DNA of 5,878 bases from an uncultured Collinsella sp. (GCA_900756725.1 CAAELJ010000024.1:1-5878), one strand, 5' to 3'; shown: positions 1 to 5,878, counted from the stretch's first letter. Notes: generated by a model from the sequence alone, not told the origin. Numbers and translations are program-made.

Positions 1-11
1 GTCGCCTCGTT

Positions 12-20
12 TGGTATAGA
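12..20 (+). promoter_or_regulatory. Possible extended -10 promoter element for the TrmH-family gene
   Basis: The bases TGGTATAGA match an extended -10 box (TG, one base, then TATAGA). Transcription would begin near base 27 and give a short leader before the ATG at 53. A -35 box, if present, would fall before the window, so the call rests on this one element. If it is right, the ATG at base 20 lies upstream of the transcript start and cannot be the start codon. Confidence 0.3.
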
Positions 21-52
21 TGTGCTGTAAAGAAGGGTGCGGACTGGCTGCT

Positions 53-967
53 ATGACTGATGCCGTTGAGGTGCTGCGAATTGATTCGCTCGAGGACGAG
101 CGGCTCGATGCCTACGTGCGACTGACCGAGCGTGAGCTTCGCTGCGTGCTGGAGCCGCAGAAGGGCATCTTTATCGCCGAGAGTGCCAAGGTCATCGAGC
201 GCGCGGTTCGCGCCGGATACCAGCCGGTGAGCTTTCTTTTGGGCGAGCGCTGGCTCGATCAGATGATGCCGCTGTTTGAGCGGCTTGTTGTGCGCGAGGG
301 CGCAGGTCCGGTTCCTGTGTTCGTGGCCTCGATGGAGCTTATGGAGCAGCTGACGGGCTTTAACGTGACGCGCGGTGCGCTCGCGGCATTTCGTCGCCCG
401 CGACAGATTCCGGTTGATGAGTTCTTGGGCGGCGTCGTCGAGGCGGCGGGGGAGCGCCCGGTGCGCGTGTGTGTGCTCGAGGGCATTGTTGACCACACCA
501 ACGTCGGCGCGATTTTCCGCTCGGCGGCTGCGCTGAACGTCGATGGCATTTTGGTGAGCCCCACGTGCTGCGATCCGCTGTACCGTCGCTCGGCCCGCGT
601 GAGCATGGGCACGGTGTTCCAGGTGCCCTGGACACGCATTGGCAGCGAGGCGCGCGTATGGCCGCATGATGGGCTGGCAGCGCTGCACGATGCCGGCTTT
701 TCGTGTGCCGCCATGGCGTTGACGGATGATTCGGTGTCGTTGGACGATTCCGTACTGCAGGAGATTGACCGCCTGGCAATCTTTATGGGCACCGAGGGTG
801 CTGGCTTGGGCGCCAAGACCATTGCGGGCTGCGACCGCGCCGTGCGTATTCCGATGGCGCACGGGGTCGATTCGCTTAACGTGGCCGCGGCAAGTGCTGT
901 CGCCTTTTGGCAGCTGTGCCCGCACGTGAGTAATGAGTACCACTACCAGCCGGGGCTGTATCACTAG
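53..967 (+). CDS. TrmH/SpoU-family RNA 2'-O-methyltransferase
   Basis: This 304-residue protein should transfer a methyl group from S-adenosylmethionine to a ribose 2'-OH in tRNA or rRNA; the exact target nucleotide cannot be read from the sequence. The N-terminal part (about residues 10-125) resembles the substrate-binding domain of SpoU enzymes, with the lead-in LEPQKGIFIAES. The C-terminal SPOUT domain shows the three family motifs. Motif 1 is NVGAIFRSA, with N150 and R156. Motif 2 is FMGTEGAGLG around G246-G249, and motif 3 is SLNVAAASAV around S274-N276. All key residues are present, so it should be active. An in-frame ATG at base 20 would add 11 Cys/Gly-rich residues that do not look like the family and overlap a possible -10 box, so the ATG at 53 is preferred. 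No clear Shine-Dalgarno sits at normal spacing (AAGGG is about 15 bases away). The 125 bases before the next gene hold no convincing terminator. Confidence 0.9.
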   Translation: MTDAVEVLRIDSLEDERLDAYVRLTERELRCVLEPQKGIFIAESAKVIERAVRAGYQPVSFLLGERWLDQMMPLFERLVVREGAGPVPVFVASMELMEQLTGFNVTRGALAAFRRPRQIPVDEFLGGVVEAAGERPVRVCVLEGIVDHTNVGAIFRSAAALNVDGILVSPTCCDPLYRRSARVSMGTVFQVPWTRIGSEARVWPHDGLAALHDAGFSCAAMALTDDSVSLDDSVLQEIDRLAIFMGTEGAGLGAKTIAGCDRAVRIPMAHGVDSLNVAAASAVAFWQLCPHVSNEYHYQPGLYH

Positions 968-1092
968 GCAGATAGTTCGCACCGGGCTCTTATTCGGGGT
1001 GTTTCGGTCGACGCCGGTCGGTGCTAAGCTGGTATTGGCGTTGGTCTTAATTTGCTGTTTTGTCGGTTGACGTGCGCTTTTGGGGAGGGCGT

Positions 1093-2442
1093 GTGGCTAA
1101 GAAATCTACGGCTATCGATGTAACGCAGGGTGTTATTTGGCAGCAGCTGCTTTCGCTGTGCGTTCCCATCTTTTTTAGTTCGTTTTTTCAGCAGGCTTAC
1201 ACGCTTATCGGTACCTATATCGTCGGCCAGTTTGGTGGCAAGCTCGCACTGGGTGGCATTCAAGCCACGATGGTGCTCACCGAGCTCTGCATTGGCTTTT
1301 GCGTTGGCGTCGGCGCCGGCTGCGCGGTCATTACCGGTCAGTATTTTGGCCAGCACGATGATGACCGCCTGAGCCGTTCGGTCCATACGGCCATGACGCT
1401 CGCGCTGGTGGGCGGTATCGTTTTCTCGATTCTTGGCATAGTGTTCGTTGAGCCCATGCTGGTGCTTATGAACACGCCGCATGAACTATTGGCCGAGGGC
1501 GTGGCCTATGCTCGTTGCTATTTTGCCGCCATGGTTGCGGCGCTGCTGCTCAATATGGGAACGGCACTGCTGCGCGCCGTGGGCGACACGCGCGGGCCTG
1601 CTGTGATCATCGCTTCCGGCTGTCTTGTTAATGCGGTGCTGGATGTCATCTTCGTTGCCGTGCTTCATATGGAGGCTCTGGGCTGCGGCATCGCGGTGGC
1701 GCTGACCATTTGCTCCAACGCCACGATGATCGTGATTCGCATGATGCACGCACCGGGTGCGTGGCGGCTTTCACTGTCCAAACTCGGCATTGATCCTGGC
1801 ATTTGCAAGAGCATGATCTCGTGTGGTCTGCCGCTTGGCTTTCAGTCTGCTGCGTATTCGATTTCCAACGTTTTGATTCAGGTGTCGGTCAATTCTTTTG
1901 GTGCCGATGTCACCACGGCGTGGGGTCTTTCGGGCCGCTTGGATGGCATCGTCTGGATGGTTACCGAGGCGCTTGGCGTGTCGATCACCACGTTCTCGGC
2001 ACAGAACTTTGGCGCGCGCAACTACGAGCGCATGCGAAAGGGCTACCATACGTCGCTCGTGCTGTCGTTTATGCTCATTGGCGGCCTGTCTGCCGTGCTG
2101 CTGGTATTCTCGGGTCCTCTGTCGCGTCTGTTTGTCGACGATGCTTCGATTTCGGCGTATACCACGACGATTCTTCATTTCATTGCGCCGTTCTACGCGA
2201 TTTTCTCGATTATCGAGAACGCGTCGGGCTCCATTCGTGGTGCCGGCGTGAGCTTGCAGCCCATGCTGCTCACGATTTTTGGCACCGTCGTGCTCAGGGT
2301 GATCTGGGTGTTTGCGATTATGCCGTTCGATCCGTCGCTTGAGCACCTGCTGCTGGTCTACCCTGTAACCTGGCTCATCACCGCCACGATGTTCACCATC
2401 TACCACCATAGCGGCAACTGGCTCGGCCGCGCCACCGCCTAA
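1093..2442 (+). CDS. MATE-family efflux transporter (Na+/H+-coupled multidrug antiporter type)
   Basis: This 449-residue inner-membrane protein should export cationic drugs, dyes or metabolites in exchange for Na+ or H+; its substrate is unknown. About twelve hydrophobic segments fall into two homologous halves, and the length is normal for the family. Family signatures in the N half are FFQQAYTLIGTYIVGQFGG (around residues 33-51), which matches the usual 'QxYxxxdxxxVGrxxG' opening, and LLRAVGDTRGP around R161. In the C half they are AQNFGARNYERM (Q304-N310) and SIRGAGVSLQPM. The start chosen is GTG at 1093, because GGGGAGGG at 1082-1089 is a good ribosome binding site and residues from here align with MATE N-termini. 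A TTG at 1060 is in frame but adds 11 untypical residues. A weak promoter may lie upstream (TTTCGG at 1002-1007, 17 bases, TAAGCT at 1025-1030), so it may be transcribed apart from the methyltransferase gene. Confidence 0.92.
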   Translation: MAKKSTAIDVTQGVIWQQLLSLCVPIFFSSFFQQAYTLIGTYIVGQFGGKLALGGIQATMVLTELCIGFCVGVGAGCAVITGQYFGQHDDDRLSRSVHTAMTLALVGGIVFSILGIVFVEPMLVLMNTPHELLAEGVAYARCYFAAMVAALLLNMGTALLRAVGDTRGPAVIIASGCLVNAVLDVIFVAVLHMEALGCGIAVALTICSNATMIVIRMMHAPGAWRLSLSKLGIDPGICKSMISCGLPLGFQSAAYSISNVLIQVSVNSFGADVTTAWGLSGRLDGIVWMVTEALGVSITTFSAQNFGARNYERMRKGYHTSLVLSFMLIGGLSAVLLVFSGPLSRLFVDDASISAYTTTILHFIAPFYAIFSIIENASGSIRGAGVSLQPMLLTIFGTVVLRVIWVFAIMPFDPSLEHLLLVYPVTWLITATMFTIYHHSGNWLGRATA

Positions 2443-2526
2443 TGATCCGTATGAGACGGAGGAAAACGGATCATTTCTCTCCGTCTTGATGTCGATGATC
2501 CGTTTTCCTCCGTCCCCTTTGGATCA
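2442..2526. repeat. Compound inverted repeat filling a convergent intergenic gap; probable bidirectional terminator or small dispersed repeat
   Basis: A perfect 20-base arm, GACGGAGGAAAACGGATCAT at 2455-2474, is repeated inverted at 2495-2514 with a 20-base loop. Two alternative pairings compete with it. ATGATCCGT at 2442-2450 pairs with ACGGATCAT at 2466-2474, and AGACGGAG at 2454-2461 pairs with CTCCGTCT at 2479-2486. ATGATCCGT also recurs directly at 2495-2503. The block is bounded by TGATCC (2443-2448) and GGATCA (2521-2526). It reaches from the MATE stop codon to one base before the adenosyltransferase stop codon. On RNA it would fold strongly in both directions, so it can insulate the two convergent genes. 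There is no long T-run on either strand, so it is not a textbook intrinsic terminator. Its mosaic form resembles a REP- or MITE-like element, but copies elsewhere cannot be checked here. Confidence 0.75.
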
Positions 2527-2527
2527 A

Positions 2528-3013
2528 TTAGTATTCGATGCCTTGACGGGCTAGGAGGCCTTCGTCGAAGTAGTGTTTGACGGGGCGCATTTCGGTGACT
2601 AGGTCGGCGAGGTCCGCGAGAGGCAGCAGCCCGCGGCCGGTGAGCACGAGCTCCGTGGTGGCAGGCTTCAGCGCGATCAGCCCCTCCACATCCTCGCGCG
2701 TCACAAAGCCGCGGCGCATTGCTTCGCCGAGTTCGTCAAGAATGAGAACGTCGACCTGTGATATCTGCTCGCGCGCCAGCTCCATGATCTGTGCGGCACA
2801 GGCTTCAGGTGTGTCGCGGTCGGCTTGTACGATGCGTAGTCCCAATCGAGGAGCTGCGTCATGTTCGGCGCAGTGCAGCTTCTTGGCAAACTGAAGCATG
2901 AGCACGTTAAGTCCATAGCCCGTGGCGCGCAGTGCGAGCCCCAGCGCAGCCGTCGTCTTGCCCTTGCCGTCGCCCGTATAGATTTGAACCTTGCCGACTT
3001 CCAGTGATGCCAT
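2528..3013 (-). CDS. Cob(I)yrinic acid a,c-diamide adenosyltransferase, CobA/CobO/BtuR family
   Basis: This 161-residue cytoplasmic enzyme should move the 5'-deoxyadenosyl group from ATP to the reduced cobalt of a corrinoid, making or salvaging adenosylcobalamin. Family features appear in order. The P-loop is GDGKGKTTAALGLALRA (G14-T21). LMLQFAKK follows at 39-45. The acidic pair in VDVLILDELGEAMRRG is D93 and E94. LVLTGRG is at 122-128, and the closing block is ADLVTEMRPVKHYFDEG (136-152) ending in GIEY. It is slightly short because the stretch between the LQF segment and the acidic pair is reduced compared with longer family members such as E. coli BtuR. The ATG at 3013 is preceded by AAGGA with a five-base spacer. 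The gene converges on the MATE gene and diverges from ftsH. No other cobalamin gene is in the window, so a stand-alone salvage role is more likely than membership of a cob operon here. Confidence 0.9.
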   Translation of the reverse strand: MASLEVGKVQIYTGDGKGKTTAALGLALRATGYGLNVLMLQFAKKLHCAEHDAAPRLGLRIVQADRDTPEACAAQIMELAREQISQVDVLILDELGEAMRRGFVTREDVEGLIALKPATTELVLTGRGLLPLADLADLVTEMRPVKHYFDEGLLARQGIEY

Positions 3014-3037
3014 CTCTGTCCTTTCGTGCCCGGCGTC

Positions 3038-3066
3038 GGTTTATCGCCGTCCGGGTTGGGTATTCT
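3038..3066 (+). promoter_or_regulatory. Possible ftsH promoter
   Basis: TATTCT at 3061-3066 could serve as a -10 box, with GGTTTA at 3038-3043 as a poor -35 box 17 bases upstream. Transcription would begin near 3073 and give a leader of about 30 bases before the ATG at 3106. The -35 match is weak, so this is only the best candidate in the divergent spacer. Confidence 0.3.
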
Positions 3067-3073
3067 AGTTAGC

Positions 3074-3101
3074 ATTATCAACCCCAGTAGATGGAGTTCA
3101 A
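3074..3101 (-). promoter_or_regulatory. Probable promoter of the adenosyltransferase gene
   Basis: Read on the minus strand, TTGAAC (complement of 3096-3101) is followed after 16 bases by GATAAT (complement of 3074-3079). These match the vegetative consensus TTGACA/TATAAT at four and five positions. The start point would be near 3067, giving a leader of about 54 bases. The -35 box lies at the very start of the ftsH transcript region, so RNA polymerase bound here would compete with ftsH transcription. Confidence 0.45.
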
Positions 3102-3105
3102 GCAG

Positions 3106-4998
3106 ATGGAGATGGATGACAACAAACGTAGACGGAATATGATTCTCTACGTGCTCATCGCCTTCGTCGTCTACCTCGTGCTCTCGACCGTTCTGTTCCC
3201 CAACATCGGTCACACGCAGCAGATTACGAAGACTGATTACTCGACGTTTGTCAAAGCGCTCGATAAGAAGAGTGTCGACAAGGTCGAGTACAACACGGAC
3301 GATTACACGATTTATTACACCAAGAAGGGCGAGGACGAGAACATCGCCTACAAGACGACCGGCGTGCCGAGTGACACGGGCTTTACCGATCGCGTGCTCG
3401 AGGCCGGCGCCTCGCTGGAGTCGGTGGTTCCCGATAAGAACTCGGGCCTGATGACTTACTACTTGCTCACGCTCGTCCTTCCCATGGCGATTTTCTTCCT
3501 CATCGGTTGGTGGCTCAATCGTCGCATGAAGAAGGCCATGGGCGATGACGGCCCGTCGATGAACTTTGGCGGCGGTGGTTTTGGCGGCGGCGGACTGGGC
3601 AAGTCCGGTGCTCGCGTTATCGCTTCCAAGGATGTGGGCGTGACCTTTAAGGACGTTGCTGGCCAGGAAGAGGCCAAGGAATCCCTTAAGGAGGTCGTCG
3701 ACTTTCTGGAGAAGCCGCAGCGCTACGAGGAGATCGGCGCCAAGCTGCCGCGCGGTGCTCTCCTTGTTGGCCCTCCGGGTACCGGTAAAACCCTGCTCGC
3801 CAAGGCTGTTGCCGGCGAGGCGGGCGTGCCGTTCTTTAGCATTTCGGGTTCTGAGTTCGTCGAGATGTTCGTCGGCCGTGGCGCCGCCAAGGTCCGCGAT
3901 CTGTTTAAGCAGGCCAAGGAAAAGGCCCCGTGCATCGTCTTTATCGACGAGATCGATACCATCGGCAAAAAGCGTGACGGCGGCGGCTTTAGCGGCAACG
4001 ACGAGCGCGAGCAAACGCTCAACCAGTTGCTGACCGAGATGGACGGCTTCGATAACCACAAGGGTATCGTCGTCCTCGCCGCTACCAACCGCCCCGACAG
4101 CCTTGACCCGGCCTTGCTGCGCCCCGGTCGTTTTGACCGCCGCATCCCCGTCGAGCTGCCCGACCTGACCGGCCGTAAGAACATCCTCGAGCTGCATGCG
4201 AAGAGCGTGAAGACGCAGCCACCGATCGACCTGTCCGCGATTGCCCGCGCCACGCCCGGCGCCTCGGGCGCCGACCTGGCCAACATCATCAACGAGGGCG
4301 CCCTACGTGCCGTCCGCGAGGGGCGCAAGCGTGCCACGCAGGACGATTTTGAGGAGTCGGTGGAGGTCGTTATCGCCGGACAGCAGCGTAAGTCCACGGT
4401 GCTGTCCGACCACGAGAAGCAGGTCGTTTCCTACCACGAGATCGGCCATGCTATCGTCGCCGCCCGCCAGAAGGGGTCTGCGCCGGTCACCAAGATTACC
4501 ATCGTGCCGCGCACGAGCGGCGCTCTGGGCTATACCATGCAGGTTGAGGAGGATGAGCGCTTCCTGACCACACGCCAGGAGGTCCTGGACAAGCTCGCCG
4601 TCTACTGCGGCGGACGTGCAGCCGAGGAGCTCATCTTTGGTGAGATGACGACCGGCGCCGCCAACGATATCGAGCAGGCCACCAAGCTCGCCCGTAACAT
4701 GGTGACGCGCTTTGGTATGTCTGACGAGTTTGGCATGATGGCGCTCGGTACCGTTCAGAATGCGTACCTCAACCAGGACACGTCGCTCACCTGCGCCCCC
4801 GGTACGGCCGAGCGCGTGGATGCGATTGTCGCCAAGCTGATCGAGGATGCGCACGACCGCGCCCTGCAGATCCTGAAGGAGAACAAGTTTAAGCTCCACG
4901 AGCTGGCTCGTTATCTGTACAAGAAGGAGACGATCACGGGCGAGGAGTTCATGAATCTCCTCACGCGCGAGAATCCGCTGATGCCTAAGCAGCAGTAG
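3106..4998 (+). CDS. ftsH: ATP-dependent zinc metalloprotease FtsH
   Basis: This 630-residue inner-membrane AAA+ protease should form a hexamer that unfolds and degrades membrane and regulatory proteins, with its active domains in the cytoplasm. An Arg-rich N-terminus precedes TM1 (about 12-31). The short extracytoplasmic domain runs to TM2 (116-137). A Gly-rich linker (about 152-164) leads to the AAA module. Walker A is GPPGTGKT (222-229), and Walker B is IVFIDEID with D281 and E282. The second region of homology has arginines R342 and R345 in LRPGRFDRR. The protease domain has HEIGH (H444, E445, H448), and the third zinc ligand is D521 in GAANDIEQA. The pore loop reads MFVGRGAAKVRD instead of the commoner FVGVGASRVRD. 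Together with IDTIGKKRDGGG this resembles a subtype seen in clostridia. ATG 3106 is chosen because GGAG lies nine bases upstream; ATG 3091, five codons earlier, lacks a binding site but is possible. The common tilS-hpt neighbours are absent. Confidence 0.97.
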   Translation: MEMDDNKRRRNMILYVLIAFVVYLVLSTVLFPNIGHTQQITKTDYSTFVKALDKKSVDKVEYNTDDYTIYYTKKGEDENIAYKTTGVPSDTGFTDRVLEAGASLESVVPDKNSGLMTYYLLTLVLPMAIFFLIGWWLNRRMKKAMGDDGPSMNFGGGGFGGGGLGKSGARVIASKDVGVTFKDVAGQEEAKESLKEVVDFLEKPQRYEEIGAKLPRGALLVGPPGTGKTLLAKAVAGEAGVPFFSISGSEFVEMFVGRGAAKVRDLFKQAKEKAPCIVFIDEIDTIGKKRDGGGFSGNDEREQTLNQLLTEMDGFDNHKGIVVLAATNRPDSLDPALLRPGRFDRRIPVELPDLTGRKNILELHAKSVKTQPPIDLSAIARATPGASGADLANIINEGALRAVREGRKRATQDDFEESVEVVIAGQQRKSTVLSDHEKQVVSYHEIGHAIVAARQKGSAPVTKITIVPRTSGALGYTMQVEEDERFLTTRQEVLDKLAVYCGGRAAEELIFGEMTTGAANDIEQATKLARNMVTRFGMSDEFGMMALGTVQNAYLNQDTSLTCAPGTAERVDAIVAKLIEDAHDRALQILKENKFKLHELARYLYKKETITGEEFMNLLTRENPLMPKQQ

Positions 4999-5024
4999 CG
5001 TTGCGTTCGGGACAGTAAATATCG

Positions 5025-5063
5025 ACGCCCCATTTGAGTGCCTATCTCAAATGGGGCGTTTTG
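5025..5063 (+). terminator. Strong intrinsic terminator after ftsH
   Basis: A perfect 14-base stem (5025-5038 with 5046-5059; left arm ACGCCCCATTTGAG) closes a seven-base loop, TGCCTAT. It runs into TTTT and then GCTT. It begins 27 bases after the ftsH stop codon and ends just before the ribosome binding site of the DUF523 gene. It should stop most ftsH transcripts. On the minus strand the stem is followed by few T residues, so it is mainly one-directional. Confidence 0.9.
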
Positions 5064-5079
5064 CTTGAGAGGGATGCAC

Positions 5080-5571
5080 ATGAAGATCGTGGTGAGTGCT
5101 TGTTTGATGGGTGAGAGCTGCAAGTATAACGGGCTCGACAACTACCATCGCGCGTTGGTCGAGGCCTGCGAACGTACGGGGACCGAGGTCCTCTTGGTGT
5201 GCCCTGAGGTCTTTGGGGGTCTGCCCACGCCGCGTAAGCCGTCCGAGATTGTGAACGGCGAGGTTCGTACCTGCGAGGGCATCTCGGTTGATCGTGAATT
5301 TCGCCTGGGTGCCCAACGTGCGCTCGATATGTGCGAGCAGGCGGGCGGCCCGTCCGAGATTACTGCATGCGTCTTGCAGGACCGCAGTCCCTCGTGCGGC
5401 GTGGGTCGTATCTACGACGGCACCTTTAACGGTACGCTCACTGCGGGCAACGGTGTTTTTGGTGATCTGCTGCTGCATCACGGGTACCGCGTGATTCCGA
5501 CTAGCGAGTTCGATCCCAGCATGCTGGAACATTGTCCACAGCACTCGAATCCAACACTTCCTCACGGGTGA
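5080..5571 (+). CDS. DUF523 family protein, possible [4Fe-4S] thiouracil desulfidase-like enzyme; altered C-terminal tail
   Basis: This 163-residue protein carries the DUF523 signatures: VSACLMGESCKYNG (C8, C14), VCPEVFGGLPTPRKPSE (C41) and QDRSPSCGVGRIYDG (C106). The family includes TudS, which removes sulfur from 2-thiouracil using a [4Fe-4S] cluster held by three conserved cysteines; C8, C41 and C106 are the matching candidates here. Many members are uncharacterised, so the substrate is inferred. The start is ATG 5080 because GAGAGGG (5067-5073) then has a six-base spacer; ATG 5074, two codons earlier, directly abuts that site. The gene follows the ftsH terminator with almost no space for its own promoter, so it probably depends on read-through. 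The family core ends near HHGYRVIPTSEFD. The last 14 residues (EHCPQHSNPTLPHG, from base 5527) are encoded by DNA that on the other strand looks like a serine recombinase remnant, so the native C-terminus may have been replaced. Confidence 0.87.
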   Translation: MKIVVSACLMGESCKYNGLDNYHRALVEACERTGTEVLLVCPEVFGGLPTPRKPSEIVNGEVRTCEGISVDREFRLGAQRALDMCEQAGGPSEITACVLQDRSPSCGVGRIYDGTFNGTLTAGNGVFGDLLLHHGYRVIPTSEFDPSMLEHCPQHSNPTLPHG

Positions 5572-5704
5572 CCGTTTTGGCATCATCCGTGAAGTTGATA
5601 TTGAGTACGACCCGGTAATCAAAGACGTAGACTGAGTTGACGGGTGCCGTACCCAGGCAGTCCCTCCCCGCGGTCTCGCGCAGGAACGCGTACAAGGCCC
5701 TCCC
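5528..5704 (-). pseudogene. Remnant of the C-terminal end of a large serine recombinase
   Basis: A minus-strand frame, open from 5806 to 5501, contains VNSVYVFDYRVVLNINF followed by TDDAKTVTREEVLDSS. This closely follows the C-terminal block of many large serine recombinases of phages and conjugative elements, whose form is 'RLIDTFVNSVYxYDDxxVxTFNYKDxxKTITLxEVexSD'. Upstream, ALYAFLRETAGRDCLGTA corresponds to the preceding 'xAFLxxxxxGD...RLIDTF' helix, with substitutions such as GTAP for the usual DTF. The catalytic serine domain, the recombinase domain and the zinc ribbon are all missing, and no start codon with a ribosome binding site precedes it. It overlaps the end of the DUF523 gene by about 44 bases, tail to tail. 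I know the family by its sequence pattern, not from a search. It is most likely a fossil of an integrated element and cannot encode a working recombinase. Confidence 0.62.
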
Positions 5705-5768
5705 GTCTCTTGCGCCCCTCCTGCCCCAAACCCTGCTAGGAGCGAGTGCAGCAAACTGGAAGTTTAAA

Positions 5769-5876
5769 TTAGTCTTTGCAAATAACCTTTGAACCTTCAC
5801 CATCAATTACAATTCCCTGACGGTTGTTAATTGGGCATAGATTCAAATCCGAAAACTCAGTCATTATTTTCTCGGT
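5769..5876 (-). CDS. Unrecognised short or partial reading frame in AT-rich DNA
   Basis: The minus-strand frame is open from the window edge to a TAA at 5771-5769 and encodes 35 visible residues ending GSKVICKD. It is either the C-terminus of a gene that begins beyond the window or a 31-residue peptide from the ATG at 5864-5862 (MTEFSDLNLCPINN...). Only a weak GAGA sits before that ATG. Two cysteines lie 19 residues apart. No family is recognised. The surrounding DNA is about 34% GC, far below the rest of the window, and the frame runs in the same direction as the recombinase remnant just downstream. This suggests it belongs to imported DNA. Confidence 0.35.
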   Translation of the reverse strand, partial: TEKIMTEFSDLNLCPINNRQGIVIDGEGSKVICKD

Positions 5877-5878
5877 AA

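Noticed and set aside
20..52. Upstream ATG adding 11 residues to the TrmH-family protein
   Set aside because: The extension is Cys/Gly-rich, unlike family members, has no ribosome binding site and overlaps a probable -10 box.
980..1000. CACC...GGTG hairpin after the methyltransferase gene
   Set aside because: Only four base pairs and no T-run, so it is too weak to be called a terminator.
1060..1092. TTG start giving a longer MATE protein
   Set aside because: The GTG at 1093 has a strong ribosome binding site at 1082-1089 and fits the family N-terminus; the extension does not.
1771..2409. Long minus-strand frame opposite the MATE gene, and similar frames opposite the TrmH gene and DUF523
   Set aside because: These are Arg/His-rich shadow translations of real genes with no domain, no start signals and the expected bias of antisense frames.
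2701..4197. A 498-codon open frame on the minus strand
   Set aside because: It is antisense to ftsH and part of the adenosyltransferase gene in another frame. It has no recognisable domain, is low in complexity and is explained by the codon bias of ftsH.
5829..5843. AGATTCAAATCCG resembles a tRNA T-loop
   Set aside because: The flanking bases do not pair into a five-base T stem, and no acceptor or anticodon arm can be formed around it.

Overview
The window looks like a chromosomal stretch of a moderately high-GC Gram-positive bacterium. A Collinsella-like member of the Coriobacteriia fits best. This is an inference from codon use, from protein types shared with both actinobacteria and clostridia (notably the FtsH subtype), and from gut-anaerobe gene content (MATE exporter, anaerobe-type corrinoid adenosyltransferase, DUF523). 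No rRNA or other decisive marker is present.

Layout, left to right. A TrmH/SpoU-family RNA 2'-O-methyltransferase (53-967, +) is followed by a MATE-family multidrug/cation antiporter (1093-2442, +). The MATE gene converges on a corrinoid adenosyltransferase gene of the CobA/CobO/BtuR type (2528-3013, -). The whole 85-base gap between their stop codons is filled by a compound inverted repeat that probably ends transcription from both sides. The adenosyltransferase gene is divergent from ftsH (3106-4998, +), a membrane AAA+ zinc protease with all catalytic motifs intact. A strong intrinsic terminator (5025-5063) follows ftsH. Seventeen bases after its T-run begins to end, a DUF523 gene starts (5080-5571, +), related to the family that contains the thiouracil desulfidase TudS.

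The last 350 bases differ from the rest. On the minus strand, about 5704-5528, lies a decayed C-terminal end of a large serine recombinase, which overlaps the 3' end of the DUF523 gene. Upstream of it on the same strand the base composition drops from about 68% GC (5641-5760) to about 34% GC (5761-5878), and a short minus-strand reading frame enters from beyond the window. I read this as the edge of an old integrated element.

Most of the window is ordinary housekeeping and accessory metabolism: RNA modification, efflux, cobalamin activation, membrane proteolysis and sulfur/thio-nucleobase chemistry. The genes do not form one pathway. I did not find a complete, previously undescribed system. 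The points most worth following are the recombinase relic and composition break at the right end, and the compound repeat at 2442-2526.
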